Origin: Gemmobacter nectariphilus
GTDB lineage: Bacteria > Pseudomonadota > Alphaproteobacteria > Rhodobacterales > Rhodobacteraceae
Reading direction: 5' to 3'
DNA: 64,000 nucleotides
NCBI GenBank assembly: GCA_020721445.1
Contig: DYMU01000004.1
Coordinates: 62,001-126,000 of the forward strand
Below, piece by piece: positions 26,850 through 35,863 of the stretch; the stretch's first letter is position 1, and each line of letters opens with the position of its first letter. The position numbers and the translations under genes were made by a program. A model generated the notes under the pieces. It was not told the origin of the DNA. It was given only the letters and a program-made list of their open reading frames with translations, and did not search any database.

Positions 26850-28169
26850 TCAGAGTGGGCGGATTTTGAGCTTGGTCAGCCGGTTTTCGCGGCGCTGCAC
26901 CACCTCGAAGCGATAGCCATGAAAGCTGAACGCCTGGCCCTCGGACGGGATCATCTGCGCCTCGTGGATCACCAGACCGGCGATGGTGTTGGCCTCGTCA
27001 TCGGGCAGCGTCCAGTCCAGCGCGCGGTTCAGATCGCGGATCGTCATCGCGCCTTCGACCATGTAATCGCCATTTTCGCCGGCTTTCGGCACGTTTTCCT
27101 TTTGCACCACGTCGAATTCATCCGAGATTTCGCCGACGATCTCTTCGAGAATATCCTCAAGCGTGATCAGGCCCTGAAGCGCGCCGTATTCGTCGACCAC
27201 CAGCGCAAAATGGGTGCGGCGCTTGAGGAATTCGCGCATCTGTTCGTCCAGCGCGGTGGTGTCGGGGATGAAGTACGGCTTCATCGCCACCTTGACGATG
27301 TCGAGATCCTTGATCGACTGCACAAAGCCCTCTTCGCCGCGCACCAGACGGTCGACCTCGCGCAGCAGATCCTTGGCATGTACGACGCCCAGAATGTTTT
27401 CTTCGTCGCCGCGAAACAGCGGCAGGCGGGTGTGCGGGCTGGCCAGCACCTTGGTGATCAATTCGCCCGGCGGCATGTCGGCATCCAGCATTTCGATGGT
27501 GCGGCGGTGGCGCATGATCGCATCGACCGTGCGGGTGCCCAGGTCGAGGGCGCCCAAGAGCCGGTCACGGTCTTCCTTTTCCACCGCGCCTTCGGAATGG
27601 CCCAGCGCGATGGCGCCCATGATCTCTTCGCGCAGGGCGAGGATCTTGCCTTCGGGGTCGGCGCGGACGCCAAACAGCCGCAGGATGCCGCGCACCAGCG
27701 CCCGCACCACGGTCACCACCGGCGAGAACAGCAAGATCAGCACCCGGATCAGCGGGGCAACCTTTACGGCCAGCGACTCGGGGGCGATGATGGCAAGGGT
27801 CTTTGGCAAGACCTCGCCAAAGATCAGCACCAGCACCGTCATGCCCATGGTGGCAAAGGCGACGCCGGAATCGCCGAACACCCGTGTCAGCAGGGCTGTG
27901 GCCAGCGAGGCCGACAGGATATTGACGACGTTGTTGCCCAGAAGGATGGCGCCGATCATCCGCTCGTTGTCCTCGGTCACCTTCATTGCCGAGGATGCCC
28001 CGCGGGAACCCTTGTCGGCCAGTGTTTTCAACTTGGCGCGCGACGACGCGGTCAGCGCGGTTTCAGACCCGGAGAAAAACGCGGACATGACAAGCAGGGC
28101 GAGAATGCCCGCGGTGGTGAACCAAAAGGCAGTGTCAATCGAGGCGGGGTCCATCGGGGTTCCATTCAT
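26850..28169 (-). CDS. HlyC/CorC-family CNNM-CBS membrane transporter
   Basis: 439 residues. An N-terminal CNNM domain with about four membrane segments (first at about 15-35, with MSAFFSGSETALTASS) is followed by two CBS domains (about 210-330; for example RTVDAIMRHRRTIEMLDAD) and a C-terminal CorC_HlyC domain (EIVGEISDEFDVVQKE onward). The family mediates Mg2+/Co2+ efflux or related ion transport and is often mislabelled hemolysin. It is last in a leftward operon after xerD, 39 bp downstream. Confidence 0.92.
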   Translation of the reverse strand: MNGTPMDPASIDTAFWFTTAGILALLVMSAFFSGSETALTASSRAKLKTLADKGSRGASSAMKVTEDNERMIGAILLGNNVVNILSASLATALLTRVFGDSGVAFATMGMTVLVLIFGEVLPKTLAIIAPESLAVKVAPLIRVLILLFSPVVTVVRALVRGILRLFGVRADPEGKILALREEIMGAIALGHSEGAVEKEDRDRLLGALDLGTRTVDAIMRHRRTIEMLDADMPPGELITKVLASPHTRLPLFRGDEENILGVVHAKDLLREVDRLVRGEEGFVQSIKDLDIVKVAMKPYFIPDTTALDEQMREFLKRRTHFALVVDEYGALQGLITLEDILEEIVGEISDEFDVVQKENVPKAGENGDYMVEGAMTIRDLNRALDWTLPDDEANTIAGLVIHEAQMIPSEGQAFSFHGYRFEVVQRRENRLTKLKIRPL

Positions 28170-28208
28170 GTCGGAGCGAGCAGGGTATCGGCGGAAAGGC
28201 AGGCTTGA

Positions 28209-29168
28209 TCAAGTCTTGGCCTTGGCCAGCGGATGATGCTCCAGCACCAGCGCTTTGAGGTGTTCATCCAGCACATGGGTATAAATCTCGGTGGTCGACA
28301 GATCGGCATGGCCCAGCAGGGTCTGGATCACCCGAAGATCGGCGCCGCCGGCCAGCAGATGCGTGGCAAAGGCGTGGCGCAGGGCGTGCGGCGTGACGCG
28401 CGACGGCGACACCCCGGCGGCGACCGCGATGTCTTTCAGCATCAGGTGAAAATGCTGGCGGGTCAAGTGGCCCTCGGCCCCGGGGCCGGGAAACAGGTGC
28501 CGTGTGGCAGGCTTGCCGGCCTTGCGCGCGGCGTCTTCGGCGGCGTCACGGACGCCAAGCCATGCGCTCAGCGCGCTGCGGGCCGGGCCGGACAGCGGCA
28601 CCATGCGTTCCTTGTCGCCCTTGCCGCGCACCAGCACCATCCGCGGATCGCCACGCACCGCCGCGACCGGCAAGCTGACCAGCTCGGTCACCCGCATCCC
28701 GGTCGCATAAAGCAGTTCCAGCAGGGCGGTGTTGCGCGCCCGGTCGGCTGGGCTGCGGCCATGGCGGCGTGCGGCGTCCAGCAGGCGGGTGACGTCATCC
28801 TGACCCAGGGCATCGGGCAGGCGTTGCATCGCGCCGGGGCCCTTGATGCGGATGGCGGGATTGTCGCCGCGCCAGCCTTCGTCATGCGCAAAGCGGTAAA
28901 GCTGCCGGATCGACGACAGCCGCCGGGCGCGGGTGGCTTTTGACAGGCCATTTGCCTCGCATGACACGAGGTAAGCTTCGACATCGTTGCGGTTGGCGGC
29001 GGCAAAGCCCGTGCCGCGATGCGCCAGCCATGCCGCGAAATCCCTAAGGTCGCGGCCATAGCCCAACTGGGTGTTGCGCGCGGCCCCCAGATCTGCGGCA
29101 TGCGCGGCCAAAAAGGTGGAGATCCAGCCATCAGGCGTGGTGGGCGCGGGCGGGGCGGTGGCTGTCAT
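28209..29168 (-). CDS. xerD: Tyrosine recombinase XerD
   Basis: 319 residues. With XerC it resolves chromosome dimers at dif under FtsK control. The SAM-like N-terminal domain is followed by the catalytic core with Arg159, Lys183, His261/Arg264 (HALRHAFATHLL), His287 and nucleophile Tyr296 (LLGHADLSTTEIYTH). Its length and placement among housekeeping genes argue against an integrase of a mobile element. It overlaps the upstream gene by 4 bp. No att or dif site was recognised. Confidence 0.93.
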   Translation of the reverse strand: MTATAPPAPTTPDGWISTFLAAHAADLGAARNTQLGYGRDLRDFAAWLAHRGTGFAAANRNDVEAYLVSCEANGLSKATRARRLSSIRQLYRFAHDEGWRGDNPAIRIKGPGAMQRLPDALGQDDVTRLLDAARRHGRSPADRARNTALLELLYATGMRVTELVSLPVAAVRGDPRMVLVRGKGDKERMVPLSGPARSALSAWLGVRDAAEDAARKAGKPATRHLFPGPGAEGHLTRQHFHLMLKDIAVAAGVSPSRVTPHALRHAFATHLLAGGADLRVIQTLLGHADLSTTEIYTHVLDEHLKALVLEHHPLAKAKT

Positions 29169-30721
29169 CCGCGCCGCTCCAGCAGCATCAACTCCAGTGC
29201 CGTGCGTCGCGCCACGTCTTCCAGCCCGACATGGCGCAGGAAGGCCAGCCCGTCGGTGACGCCCTTCAGGTCGCCCTGCACCCCACGCCCGATCTGATCG
29301 ACCGCCAGAATAAGCGCTTCGCCAAGACGGCGCTGGTCGGTCAGGTCGGCAAAGGCGGGGGCGCTTTGGGCGTGCAGAAAGGCGGGCGCAATGGCGCGGC
29401 CCAGCGAATCCGGCGGTGTTGCCCCGGCCAAAGACCCGGTGGCAAGGCCAATCAGAAACGCCTCGCGCGGGGTTTCGGGATTGCGGGCGCGCGCGGCGGT
29501 TTCATATTGCATCGACAAAAGACCGACCTCAAAGGCGATGCGCCCGGCATCGCCGGTCAGCGGCAGGCGCGACAGATCGGCCGCGAACAGCAGCGCAAAG
29601 GGCACCTCAAGTTCAGCCTCGGCCATCTGCGCCCAGACCCCCGGCAGGCTGAGGGCCACAGCACCCGGGTCACCGGCGCGCAGGGCGGTGTCAAAGCGCT
29701 GAAAGGCATCCACCCGGTCCCAGACCCCGCCCGAGGCCGCGGGCAGGCGTTCGGTATAAAGCCCCAGCAGCAGGTTGGGCGCGATCACCCCGGCGCGGGT
29801 CAGGCGTTCGGCGGCCTCAATCTGGCCCTTCCACCCGGCGGTGTCGCGCAATTCGGCATGGGCAAAGGCCAAGGGCAGGCTGCTGGTGGGCTGCGGCTCG
29901 CCAATCGCCTCGAACATGCGCCACGACAGCGGGGTCATGGTGGTGGGCACCGGGGGTAGGGCCTCGCCCTCATAAAGATCGGGGTCAAGGAACCGCGACA
30001 ACAGCGCATCCTCGTCTTCGGTGACAAAGCCAAGGGCCTGCGCGGTGCGCAGCGTCAGCGCAGCGGCGTTCCAGTCGCCCGACCGGGCCAGACAGAAGAT
30101 CCGCGCCGGAAATGTGGGGGCCAGATCGGGGGTGGCCCGCATCGTCTGGCAACCCTGTTCCTCTTGCCCGGTCAGCAGCGCCACATCGAAGGCGCGGCGA
30201 AACAACTCGGCATTGCCCGCAGGCGCACGAGCCAACAGGGACGCGGCCTGATCCAGCGCGCCCATCGCCAGCAACCGGTCGATCCGCGCCAGCAGCAAGA
30301 CGCCCTTGCCCAGACTGTCGGGCGGCGGGGTCGCCTCGGCCAGCATCAGGGTCATCATCAGGCCTTGCAGCGCGGGCAGGGTTTCGCTTCGGTGGGCCTG
30401 AAGGGCCGCCACGATCTCGGCCTCGCGCCCCATGCCCCACAGATCGCGCGGTAAACCGGTCACCGCCGAAGACAGCAGGCCCAAGGCATCGGGCGACTGG
30501 CCGTCCAGCCGGCTGACAGCCACATCCTGCGGCATCGCCCCGCCGGTGGTGACGGGGGCCTCGTCGCGCTTGGCCGGGGTGCCCAGCCTGGCCCCGGCCG
30601 GCGTCGCCACCGATTGCGACAACCAGTCGATCGCCGACAACGGCGCATCCTGCGCCAAAGCCGCGCCAGCAGACACCGCTGCCAGCAGCGACACACAGGT
30701 CAGCCAATGCTTAGTCGGCAT
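29165..30721 (-). CDS. Secreted protein of unknown function, coupled to xerD
   Basis: 518 residues. A clear signal peptide (MPTKHWLTCVSLLAAVSAGAALA|QD) precedes a long, helical, Ala/Leu-rich chain with a TPR/Sel1-like feel (repeated Ala-Leu-Leu-Ala segments such as LDQAASLLARAPAGNAELFR) but no motif I can name. It overlaps xerD by 4 bp and the upstream 45-aa gene by 11 bp, so it sits in the middle of one operon. It is likely to be conserved in Rhodobacteraceae, to judge by the tight packing. Confidence 0.82.
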   Translation of the reverse strand: MPTKHWLTCVSLLAAVSAGAALAQDAPLSAIDWLSQSVATPAGARLGTPAKRDEAPVTTGGAMPQDVAVSRLDGQSPDALGLLSSAVTGLPRDLWGMGREAEIVAALQAHRSETLPALQGLMMTLMLAEATPPPDSLGKGVLLLARIDRLLAMGALDQAASLLARAPAGNAELFRRAFDVALLTGQEEQGCQTMRATPDLAPTFPARIFCLARSGDWNAAALTLRTAQALGFVTEDEDALLSRFLDPDLYEGEALPPVPTTMTPLSWRMFEAIGEPQPTSSLPLAFAHAELRDTAGWKGQIEAAERLTRAGVIAPNLLLGLYTERLPAASGGVWDRVDAFQRFDTALRAGDPGAVALSLPGVWAQMAEAELEVPFALLFAADLSRLPLTGDAGRIAFEVGLLSMQYETAARARNPETPREAFLIGLATGSLAGATPPDSLGRAIAPAFLHAQSAPAFADLTDQRRLGEALILAVDQIGRGVQGDLKGVTDGLAFLRHVGLEDVARRTALELMLLERRG

Positions 30722-30848
30722 TCAACGTCACCGGAACCGAAACTTCCGACTGCACCGGTGCCAGATCCGCCAGATAGGCATAGGCCGACAGCCCCGCCAA
30801 ACCCAAAATCCCCAGCACCAAAGCTGCCTTGATGATCCGCGCAATCAC
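30711..30848 (-). CDS. 45-residue single-pass membrane protein
   Basis: A GTG start at 30848 gives a 45-aa chain with one membrane helix (AALVLGILGLAGLSAYAYLA) and a short extracytoplasmic tail ending VPVTLNAD. It is the first gene of the xerD operon, divergent from aroK, and overlaps the next start by 11 bp. The longer upstream frame is unlikely because it runs into the aroK promoter region and aroK. Function unknown. Confidence 0.7.
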   Translation of the reverse strand: MIARIIKAALVLGILGLAGLSAYAYLADLAPVQSEVSVPVTLNAD

Positions 30849-31082
30849 TGCCTTTTGCCTTTCAACTGTGCGGCGTCCCGCCCCGGTTTTGCCCGAAGGT
30901 CTTGCCCGCATCAAAGGCCGTAGGGGCACAGTATCACCTGCACCCTTACCGCCTTCGCTGCGATTATATATGGCAATCGCGCAGAGTTCACGCCATGACA
31001 TGAAAAATGCGCGTGATGCGGGCGAAAGCCTGCCACCATGGGGAAATAGGCCCGAAAGTGGCCAAAGACGCGGGGGGAAAGC

Positions 31083-31625
31083 GTGGCACGGCTGAAAAAG
31101 ACGGTCGCCATGGTGGGGATGATGGGGGCGGGCAAGACCGCTGTCGGCACGGCTTTGGCCAAGCTTCTGGCGGTGCCGTTCGTTGATTCGGACGAAGAGA
31201 TCGTCCGCGCCGCGCATCGCCCGATTGCCGAGATCTTTGAGCGCGATGGCGAGCCGTTCTTTCGCGCCCGCGAATCCGAGGTTCTGGCCCGGCTGTTGCG
31301 CGGCCCGCCTTGTGTGCTGTCGACCGGCGGCGGCGCCTATCTGGCCGAAAGCAATCGCAAGCTGATTTCCGACACCGGGGTGGCTGTCTGGCTGCGCGCC
31401 GATCTTGACCTGTTGTGGCAGCGCGTGCGCCACAAGACGACGCGCCCCTTGCTGCGGACCGCCAACCCGCGCGAAACCCTGCGCGCGCTGTATGAGGCCC
31501 GGGTGCCGCTTTACAGCCTGGCCGATGTGGTGGTGGATGCCTGTCCCGACCTGTCGATCGAGGCCATGGCGCAACGGGTGCTTGAGGCGCTGCAAGCCCG
31601 GCCGGATGTGCTGGAAGGAGAGTAG
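31083..31625 (+). CDS. aroK: Shikimate kinase
   Basis: 180 residues from a GTG start. Phosphorylates shikimate at O3 in chorismate biosynthesis. Walker A is MVGMMGAGKTAVG, the shikimate site includes FVDSDEEIV, and the Arg-rich lid RTANPRETLRALYEARVPLY follows STGGGAYL. It is separated from aroB by one base, so the two consecutive non-adjacent steps are co-expressed. Confidence 0.95.
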   Translation: MARLKKTVAMVGMMGAGKTAVGTALAKLLAVPFVDSDEEIVRAAHRPIAEIFERDGEPFFRARESEVLARLLRGPPCVLSTGGGAYLAESNRKLISDTGVAVWLRADLDLLWQRVRHKTTRPLLRTANPRETLRALYEARVPLYSLADVVVDACPDLSIEAMAQRVLEALQARPDVLEGE

Positions 31626-31626
31626 G

Positions 31627-32742
31627 ATGACATTGGATGTGGTCGCCGTTGACCTTGGACCCCGCAGCTATGAGGTGCGCATCGGCCCCGGCCTGATTGA
31701 GGGCGCTGGCGCGCAGGTGCTGCCGTTCCTGCACCGTCGCAAGGTGGCGGTGGTGACCGATGAAACCGTGGCCGGCCTGCATCTGGACCGGCTGATGGCG
31801 TCTTTTGCCGCCGCCGGGATCGAGGCCACCGCATTGGCGCTGCCGCCCGGCGAAGGCACCAAGGGCTGGCCCGAATTTACCCGCACCACCGAATGGCTGC
31901 TGGAGCAGAAGATCGAGCGCCGCGATCTGGTGGTGGCCTTTGGTGGCGGGGTGATCGGTGACCTTGCGGGTTTTGCCGCCGCGGTGTTGCGCCGGGGCGT
32001 GCGGTTCGTGCAGATCCCCACCACGCTGCTGGCGCAGGTTGACAGCTCGGTCGGCGGCAAGACCGGCATCAACACCGATCAGGGCAAGAACCTTGTCGGC
32101 GCCTTTCATCAGCCCACGCTGGTGCTGGCCGATATCGACGTGCTGGGCACTCTGAGCGGCCGCGATTTTCTGGCCGGCTATGGCGAGGTGGTGAAATACG
32201 GCCTTTTGGGCGATGCGGCCTTCTTTGACTGGCTGGAGGTCAACGCCCCGTCCATGGCCAGCGACCGCGCGCTGCGGCAATACGCGGTGCGCCGATCGGT
32301 GGAAATGAAGGCCGGCATCGTGTCGCGCGACGAAACCGAAGAAGGCGAGCGCGCGCTGTTGAACCTGGGGCACACCTTCTGCCACGCGCTGGAAAAGGCC
32401 ACCGGATTTTCCGACCGGCTGCTGCATGGTGAAGGCGTTGCCATCGGCTGTGCGCTGGCGTTCGAATTGTCGCAGCATCTTGGCCTGTGCAGCCAGGAAG
32501 CCCCCAGCCGGGTGCGGGCGCATCTGCGCGCCATGGGCACACGGGTGGACATCGCCGACATTCCGGGCGATCTGCCGGATGCCGAGGGCCTTCTGGCGCT
32601 GATGGGGCAGGACAAGAAGGTGGTCGATGGCAAGCTGCGCTTTGTCCTGGCGCGTGGCATCGGCGAGGCCTTCATCGCAACCGACGTGCCCGGTGATGCC
32701 GTGAAAAGCGTTTTGACCCAGGCGCTTGCAGGGCGACGTTAA
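31627..32742 (+). CDS. aroB: 3-dehydroquinate synthase
   Basis: 371 residues. NAD- and zinc-dependent second step of the shikimate pathway. Conserved stretches are FGGGVIGDLAGFAAAVLRRG, QIPTTLLAQVDSSVGGKTGI and the zinc-ligand region GHTFCHALEKATGF with LLHGEGVAIG. GGAAGGAGAG precedes the ATG, across the aroK stop. A terminator lies just after the gene. Confidence 0.96.
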   Translation: MTLDVVAVDLGPRSYEVRIGPGLIEGAGAQVLPFLHRRKVAVVTDETVAGLHLDRLMASFAAAGIEATALALPPGEGTKGWPEFTRTTEWLLEQKIERRDLVVAFGGGVIGDLAGFAAAVLRRGVRFVQIPTTLLAQVDSSVGGKTGINTDQGKNLVGAFHQPTLVLADIDVLGTLSGRDFLAGYGEVVKYGLLGDAAFFDWLEVNAPSMASDRALRQYAVRRSVEMKAGIVSRDETEEGERALLNLGHTFCHALEKATGFSDRLLHGEGVAIGCALAFELSQHLGLCSQEAPSRVRAHLRAMGTRVDIADIPGDLPDAEGLLALMGQDKKVVDGKLRFVLARGIGEAFIATDVPGDAVKSVLTQALAGRR

Positions 32743-32757
32743 GGCCTTGCGGCAAAC

Positions 32758-32785
32758 AAAAGACCCGCTGCGAGGCGGGCCTTTT
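32758..32785 (+). terminator. Terminator after aroB
   Basis: Stem aaaag-a-cccgc / gcggg-c-ctttt with one internal mismatch and a 6-nt loop, ending in a T-run. It separates aroB from the convergent tRNA-Gln. Confidence 0.75.
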
Positions 32786-32809
32786 CAAGGTGGCTTTCCG
32801 TGGAAAGCT

Positions 32810-32884
32810 TGGCTGGGGCGCCAGGATTCGAACCTGGGTATGTCGGTACCAAAAACCGATGCCTTACCGCTTGGCGACGCCCCA
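32810..32884 (-). tRNA. tRNA-Gln(TTG)
   Basis: Minus-strand cloverleaf with acceptor TGGGGCG/CGCCCCA, D-arm GCCAAGCGGTAAGGC, anticodon stem TCGGT/ACCGA around TTTTGGT (anticodon TTG), and T-arm CCAGG TTCGAAT CCTGG. Discriminator G and an encoded CCA complete it. The start TGGGG with weak first pair is typical of glutamine tRNAs. Confidence 0.96.
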
Positions 32885-32896
32885 ACTGTGCCGCGG

Positions 32897-32925
32897 TGTT
32901 TAGCGAAGGGCGTTTGGGGGTGCAA
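32897..32925 (-). promoter_or_regulatory. Promoter of tRNA-Gln
   Basis: Minus strand TTGCAC, exact 17-bp spacer, TAAACA. The -10 ends 12 nt before the tRNA 5' end. Confidence 0.6.
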
Positions 32926-32986
32926 GGGGGATATCCGAAAAAAAGCGATGATGGACGTGTGGCGGGCGGCGCGCTAAACGGCGGTC

Positions 32987-34168
32987 ATGGAAAAAGCTGA
33001 TGTCGTGATCCTTGGCGCCGGGGCCGCCGGACTGTTTGCCGCGATCGAGGCCGCAAGGCGGGGCCGGCGGGTGCTGGTGATCGACCATGCTGCGGCACCG
33101 GGCGAGAAGATCCGCATCTCGGGCGGCGGGCGGTGCAATTTCACCAACATGAACATCGCCCCCGAGCGCTTCTTGTCGCAAAATCCGCGCTTTGCGCTGT
33201 CGGCGCTGAAACGCTTCACGCAATGGGATTTCATCACGCGGATGGACGGCTGGGGCATCGCCTGGCATGAAAAGACGCTGGGGCAGTTGTTTTGCGACGG
33301 GTCTGCCGTGCAGGTGGTCGAGGCGCTGACCCGCGATCTGGCACGGGCGGGCGGGGTGTTGTGGCTGGGCTGTGAGGTGGGCGGGGTCGCCGCGCGGCCG
33401 GGCGGTGGTTTTGTGCTGACCACCCGGCGCGGTGATTTGGCCTGCGACAGTCTGGTCGTGGCCACGGGTGGCAAGTCCATTCCCAAGATGGGGGCCACCG
33501 GCTTTGGCTATCGGTTGGCCGAGCAATTCGGCCTGCCGCTGGTCGAAACCCGTCCCGGCCTGGTGCCGCTGACCTTTGCCGAGCAGGAACTGGCCTGGAT
33601 GAAGCCGTTGGCGGGGCTGTCGGTCGATGGCCGGGTGTCGCTGGGCCGCGTCGGTTTTGCCGAGGCGATGCTGTTCACCCATCGCGGCCTGTCGGGCCCG
33701 GCGATCCTGCAAATCTCCAGCTACTGGCGCGAGGGCGAGCCGATTTCGCTGGACCTGTGTCAGGGCCGCGACTGTGTGGCCGCCTTGCGTCAGGCGCGCA
33801 ATGACGCGCCCAAGGCCGCCTTGCGCACCGCACTGGGCGCACTGGTGCCCGAGAGGTTGGCCCGACATCTGGAGACGGTGGTCGCGCCCACAGGCCCGCT
33901 GGGCACCTTGTCGAACGCAGGCATTGACCGGGTGGCGGCACTGCTGGCCGGCTGGCGGCTGATGCCGGTGGGGTCCGAGGGCTTTCGCACCGCCGAAGTC
34001 ACCCTGGGCGGGGTGGACACCACCGCGCTGGACGCCCGCACGATGCAGGCCCGTGCCGTGCCGGGGTTGTATTTCGTGGGCGAGGTGGTTGATGTCACCG
34101 GCTGGCTGGGCGGGTATAATTTCCAATGGGCCTGGTCATCAGGCTGGGCTGCGGGGCAGGTGGTCTGA
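32987..34168 (+). CDS. BaiN/HI0933-like FAD-dependent oxidoreductase
   Basis: 393 residues. The N-terminal dinucleotide fold VVILGAGAAGLFAAIEAARR binds FAD, followed by KIRISGGGRCNFTNMN, which is the family signature. The C-terminus ends with the second FAD contact GLYFVGEVVDVTGWLGGYNF and QWAWSSGWAAGQ. Members are flavoproteins of uncertain substrate, often called aminoacetone oxidase family or BaiN. It belongs to the shorter, alphaproteobacterial subtype. It converges on the radical SAM gene over a strong hairpin. Confidence 0.9.
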   Translation: MEKADVVILGAGAAGLFAAIEAARRGRRVLVIDHAAAPGEKIRISGGGRCNFTNMNIAPERFLSQNPRFALSALKRFTQWDFITRMDGWGIAWHEKTLGQLFCDGSAVQVVEALTRDLARAGGVLWLGCEVGGVAARPGGGFVLTTRRGDLACDSLVVATGGKSIPKMGATGFGYRLAEQFGLPLVETRPGLVPLTFAEQELAWMKPLAGLSVDGRVSLGRVGFAEAMLFTHRGLSGPAILQISSYWREGEPISLDLCQGRDCVAALRQARNDAPKAALRTALGALVPERLARHLETVVAPTGPLGTLSNAGIDRVAALLAGWRLMPVGSEGFRTAEVTLGGVDTTALDARTMQARAVPGLYFVGEVVDVTGWLGGYNFQWAWSSGWAAGQVV

Positions 34169-34181
34169 TATCAAAGGATTG

Positions 34182-34218
34182 CTGATCAAAGCTAAGGTAA
34201 AGTCTTAGCTGTGATCAG
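34182..34218. terminator. Long inverted repeat between convergent genes
   Basis: Arms ctgatca-a-agctaag and cttagct-g-tgatcag give a 15-position stem with one mismatch around a 7-nt loop. The right arm overlaps the stop codon of the leftward gene. No T-run follows, but the position between two gene ends suggests bidirectional termination or 3' end protection. Confidence 0.65.
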
Positions 34219-35254
34219 GGTCGCAGTAGGCGTGAACCTTGCCATTCGGATCGGTCACCTGCCAGCGTTCGCCATCATGGTGCAGATAGTCTGGCCCGAC
34301 CGGCACCTTGCCAAAACCACCCGGCAGATCCAGCACATAGGTTGGCAGGCAGGTGCCCGACAACCGCCCGCGCAGGGCGGCCATCAACGCTTGTCCCGTG
34401 GCAATCGTGGTGCGGAAATGTCCGGCCCCGCGGGCAAGGTCGCAATGGTGCAGGTAATACGGCTTGACCCGCAGCCGCACCAGCGCGCGAAACAGCGCCT
34501 CCAGCGCCTCACCCGTGTCGTTCACCCCGCGCAGCAGCACCGATTGCGACAACAGCGGCACCCCGGCATCGGCCAGGCGGCCAAGCGCGGCACGCGCGGC
34601 ACCGGTCAACTCATCGGCGTGGTTGGTGTGGATCACCACCCAGACCGATGGATGCTGGCGCAAGGCGGCGATCAACGCATCGGTCACGCGCTCGGGGGCC
34701 ACCACCGGCACCCGCGTGTGCAGCCGGATCACCCCGACATGCGGTATCGCCTTCAGCCGTGCCAGCAGATCGGCGATCCGCCGGGCCGACAGCACCAAAG
34801 GGTCGCCGCCGGTCAGGATCACCTCCCAGATCGCCGGGGTGCGGGCGATATAGTCCAGTGCCGCGTCAAGCTGGGCCTGCGGAAGATGGCCGGTTTCCCC
34901 CACGGTTTCACGGCGAAAACAGAACCGGCAATAAACCTCGCAGGTTTTGGTGACATGCAAGATCACCCGGTCGGGGTAACGGTGCGTCAGACCCGGCACC
35001 GGCGCGTGGGCGTCATCCCCGATCGGGTCGGCCAGATCAGCGGGGCTGATGGTCAGTTCCTGCGTGCTTGGCACGAATTGCCGGGCAACCGCGTCCGAGG
35101 TTCTTGCGGCATCCCGCATCTGGGGCGTCACACGCACACGAAAGTCTTGTGCCACGGTTTCCAGCAGCGCGGCGTCACCGGCCGGGGCCAGCCCTTCGGC
35201 CACCAGATCGGCCACGCTGTGCAGCGCGCGCGCCTGCGGCAAAAGCGCGGTCAT
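34205..35254 (-). CDS. Lysine-2,3-aminomutase-like radical SAM enzyme (EpmB/KamA family)
   Basis: 349 residues. The radical SAM cluster is Cys105-Cys109-Cys112 (CEVYCRFC). ILTGGDPLVLSARRI is the SAM-binding GGDP region and DLPGGFGKVPV carries the likely PLP lysine (Lys316). At this length it is like EpmB (beta-lysylation of elongation factor P) rather than the longer clostridial KamA. No epmA or efp is in the window, so the substrate, free lysine or EF-P, remains open. It overlaps the upstream lytic transglycosylase gene by 4 bp. Confidence 0.9.
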   Translation of the reverse strand: MTALLPQARALHSVADLVAEGLAPAGDAALLETVAQDFRVRVTPQMRDAARTSDAVARQFVPSTQELTISPADLADPIGDDAHAPVPGLTHRYPDRVILHVTKTCEVYCRFCFRRETVGETGHLPQAQLDAALDYIARTPAIWEVILTGGDPLVLSARRIADLLARLKAIPHVGVIRLHTRVPVVAPERVTDALIAALRQHPSVWVVIHTNHADELTGAARAALGRLADAGVPLLSQSVLLRGVNDTGEALEALFRALVRLRVKPYYLHHCDLARGAGHFRTTIATGQALMAALRGRLSGTCLPTYVLDLPGGFGKVPVGPDYLHHDGERWQVTDPNGKVHAYCDPDHS

Positions 35255-35721
35255 GACCGCAGGCCGGTTTGCACCAGCATGCCGCGGCGCTTGGCCTCAT
35301 AATAATAGCCCTTTGCATACCACATCACGGCGCGATCTTGCGACCCGTCGGCCAGCAGCCACGCCCCGCGCAGGTATTTTGCGCCGTATTTCAGGTTGGT
35401 CTCGGCGTCCAGCAAGTCAGAGGGCGGCCCGCGGTGGCCCATGGTTTGCGCGGTTTGCGGCAAGATCTGCATCAACCCCCAGTAGGGGCCATTGCGCGCG
35501 GCCGGATTGTAACCGCTTTCGCGCTGAACCACGCGGTGCAACAGACTGACCGGAATGTCATATTCGGCGGCATATCGTGCAATCAAGGCCCGCAGTTGTG
35601 GCGTTTCACCGGGGTGCAGGCCGCGCTGCGACACAGGGTCGGGCGCACGGCGGCCGCCACAGGCCGGCAGGGCAAGCAACAGGCCAAAGCCAAGGGCGGT
35701 TCGACGGGTGATCCGGGGCAT
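35251..35721 (-). CDS. Lytic transglycosylase lipoprotein (SLT domain)
   Basis: 156 residues. A signal with lipobox LPAC (LLALPACGGRRAP) implies membrane anchoring by Cys22. The SLT domain follows: LHRVVQRESGYNPAARNGPY with catalytic Glu, YWGLMQILPQTAQTMG and NLKYGAKYLRGAW. It would cleave peptidoglycan glycan strands. It is compact, with no extra domains, and is translationally coupled to the radical SAM gene, although a functional link is not obvious. Confidence 0.9.
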   Translation of the reverse strand: MPRITRRTALGFGLLLALPACGGRRAPDPVSQRGLHPGETPQLRALIARYAAEYDIPVSLLHRVVQRESGYNPAARNGPYWGLMQILPQTAQTMGHRGPPSDLLDAETNLKYGAKYLRGAWLLADGSQDRAVMWYAKGYYYEAKRRGMLVQTGLRS

Positions 35722-35863
35722 CTGTAACGGTCCATCATCAGGTCTGGCCCGGCTTTTAGCGCAGCTTTGCGGCGGGCTAAAGTCCTTTGCGCGCCGCCAA
35801 CCCCGATGGACCCCTGTGCCGCCCCGCCAGATCAGGTCAAAAGCCCCCCCCGCAGCGCGCCGA

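Noticed and set aside
28209..29168. XerD as an integrase of a mobile element
   Set aside because: Housekeeping-length XerD in an operon with corC; no att repeats, phage genes or composition change nearby.
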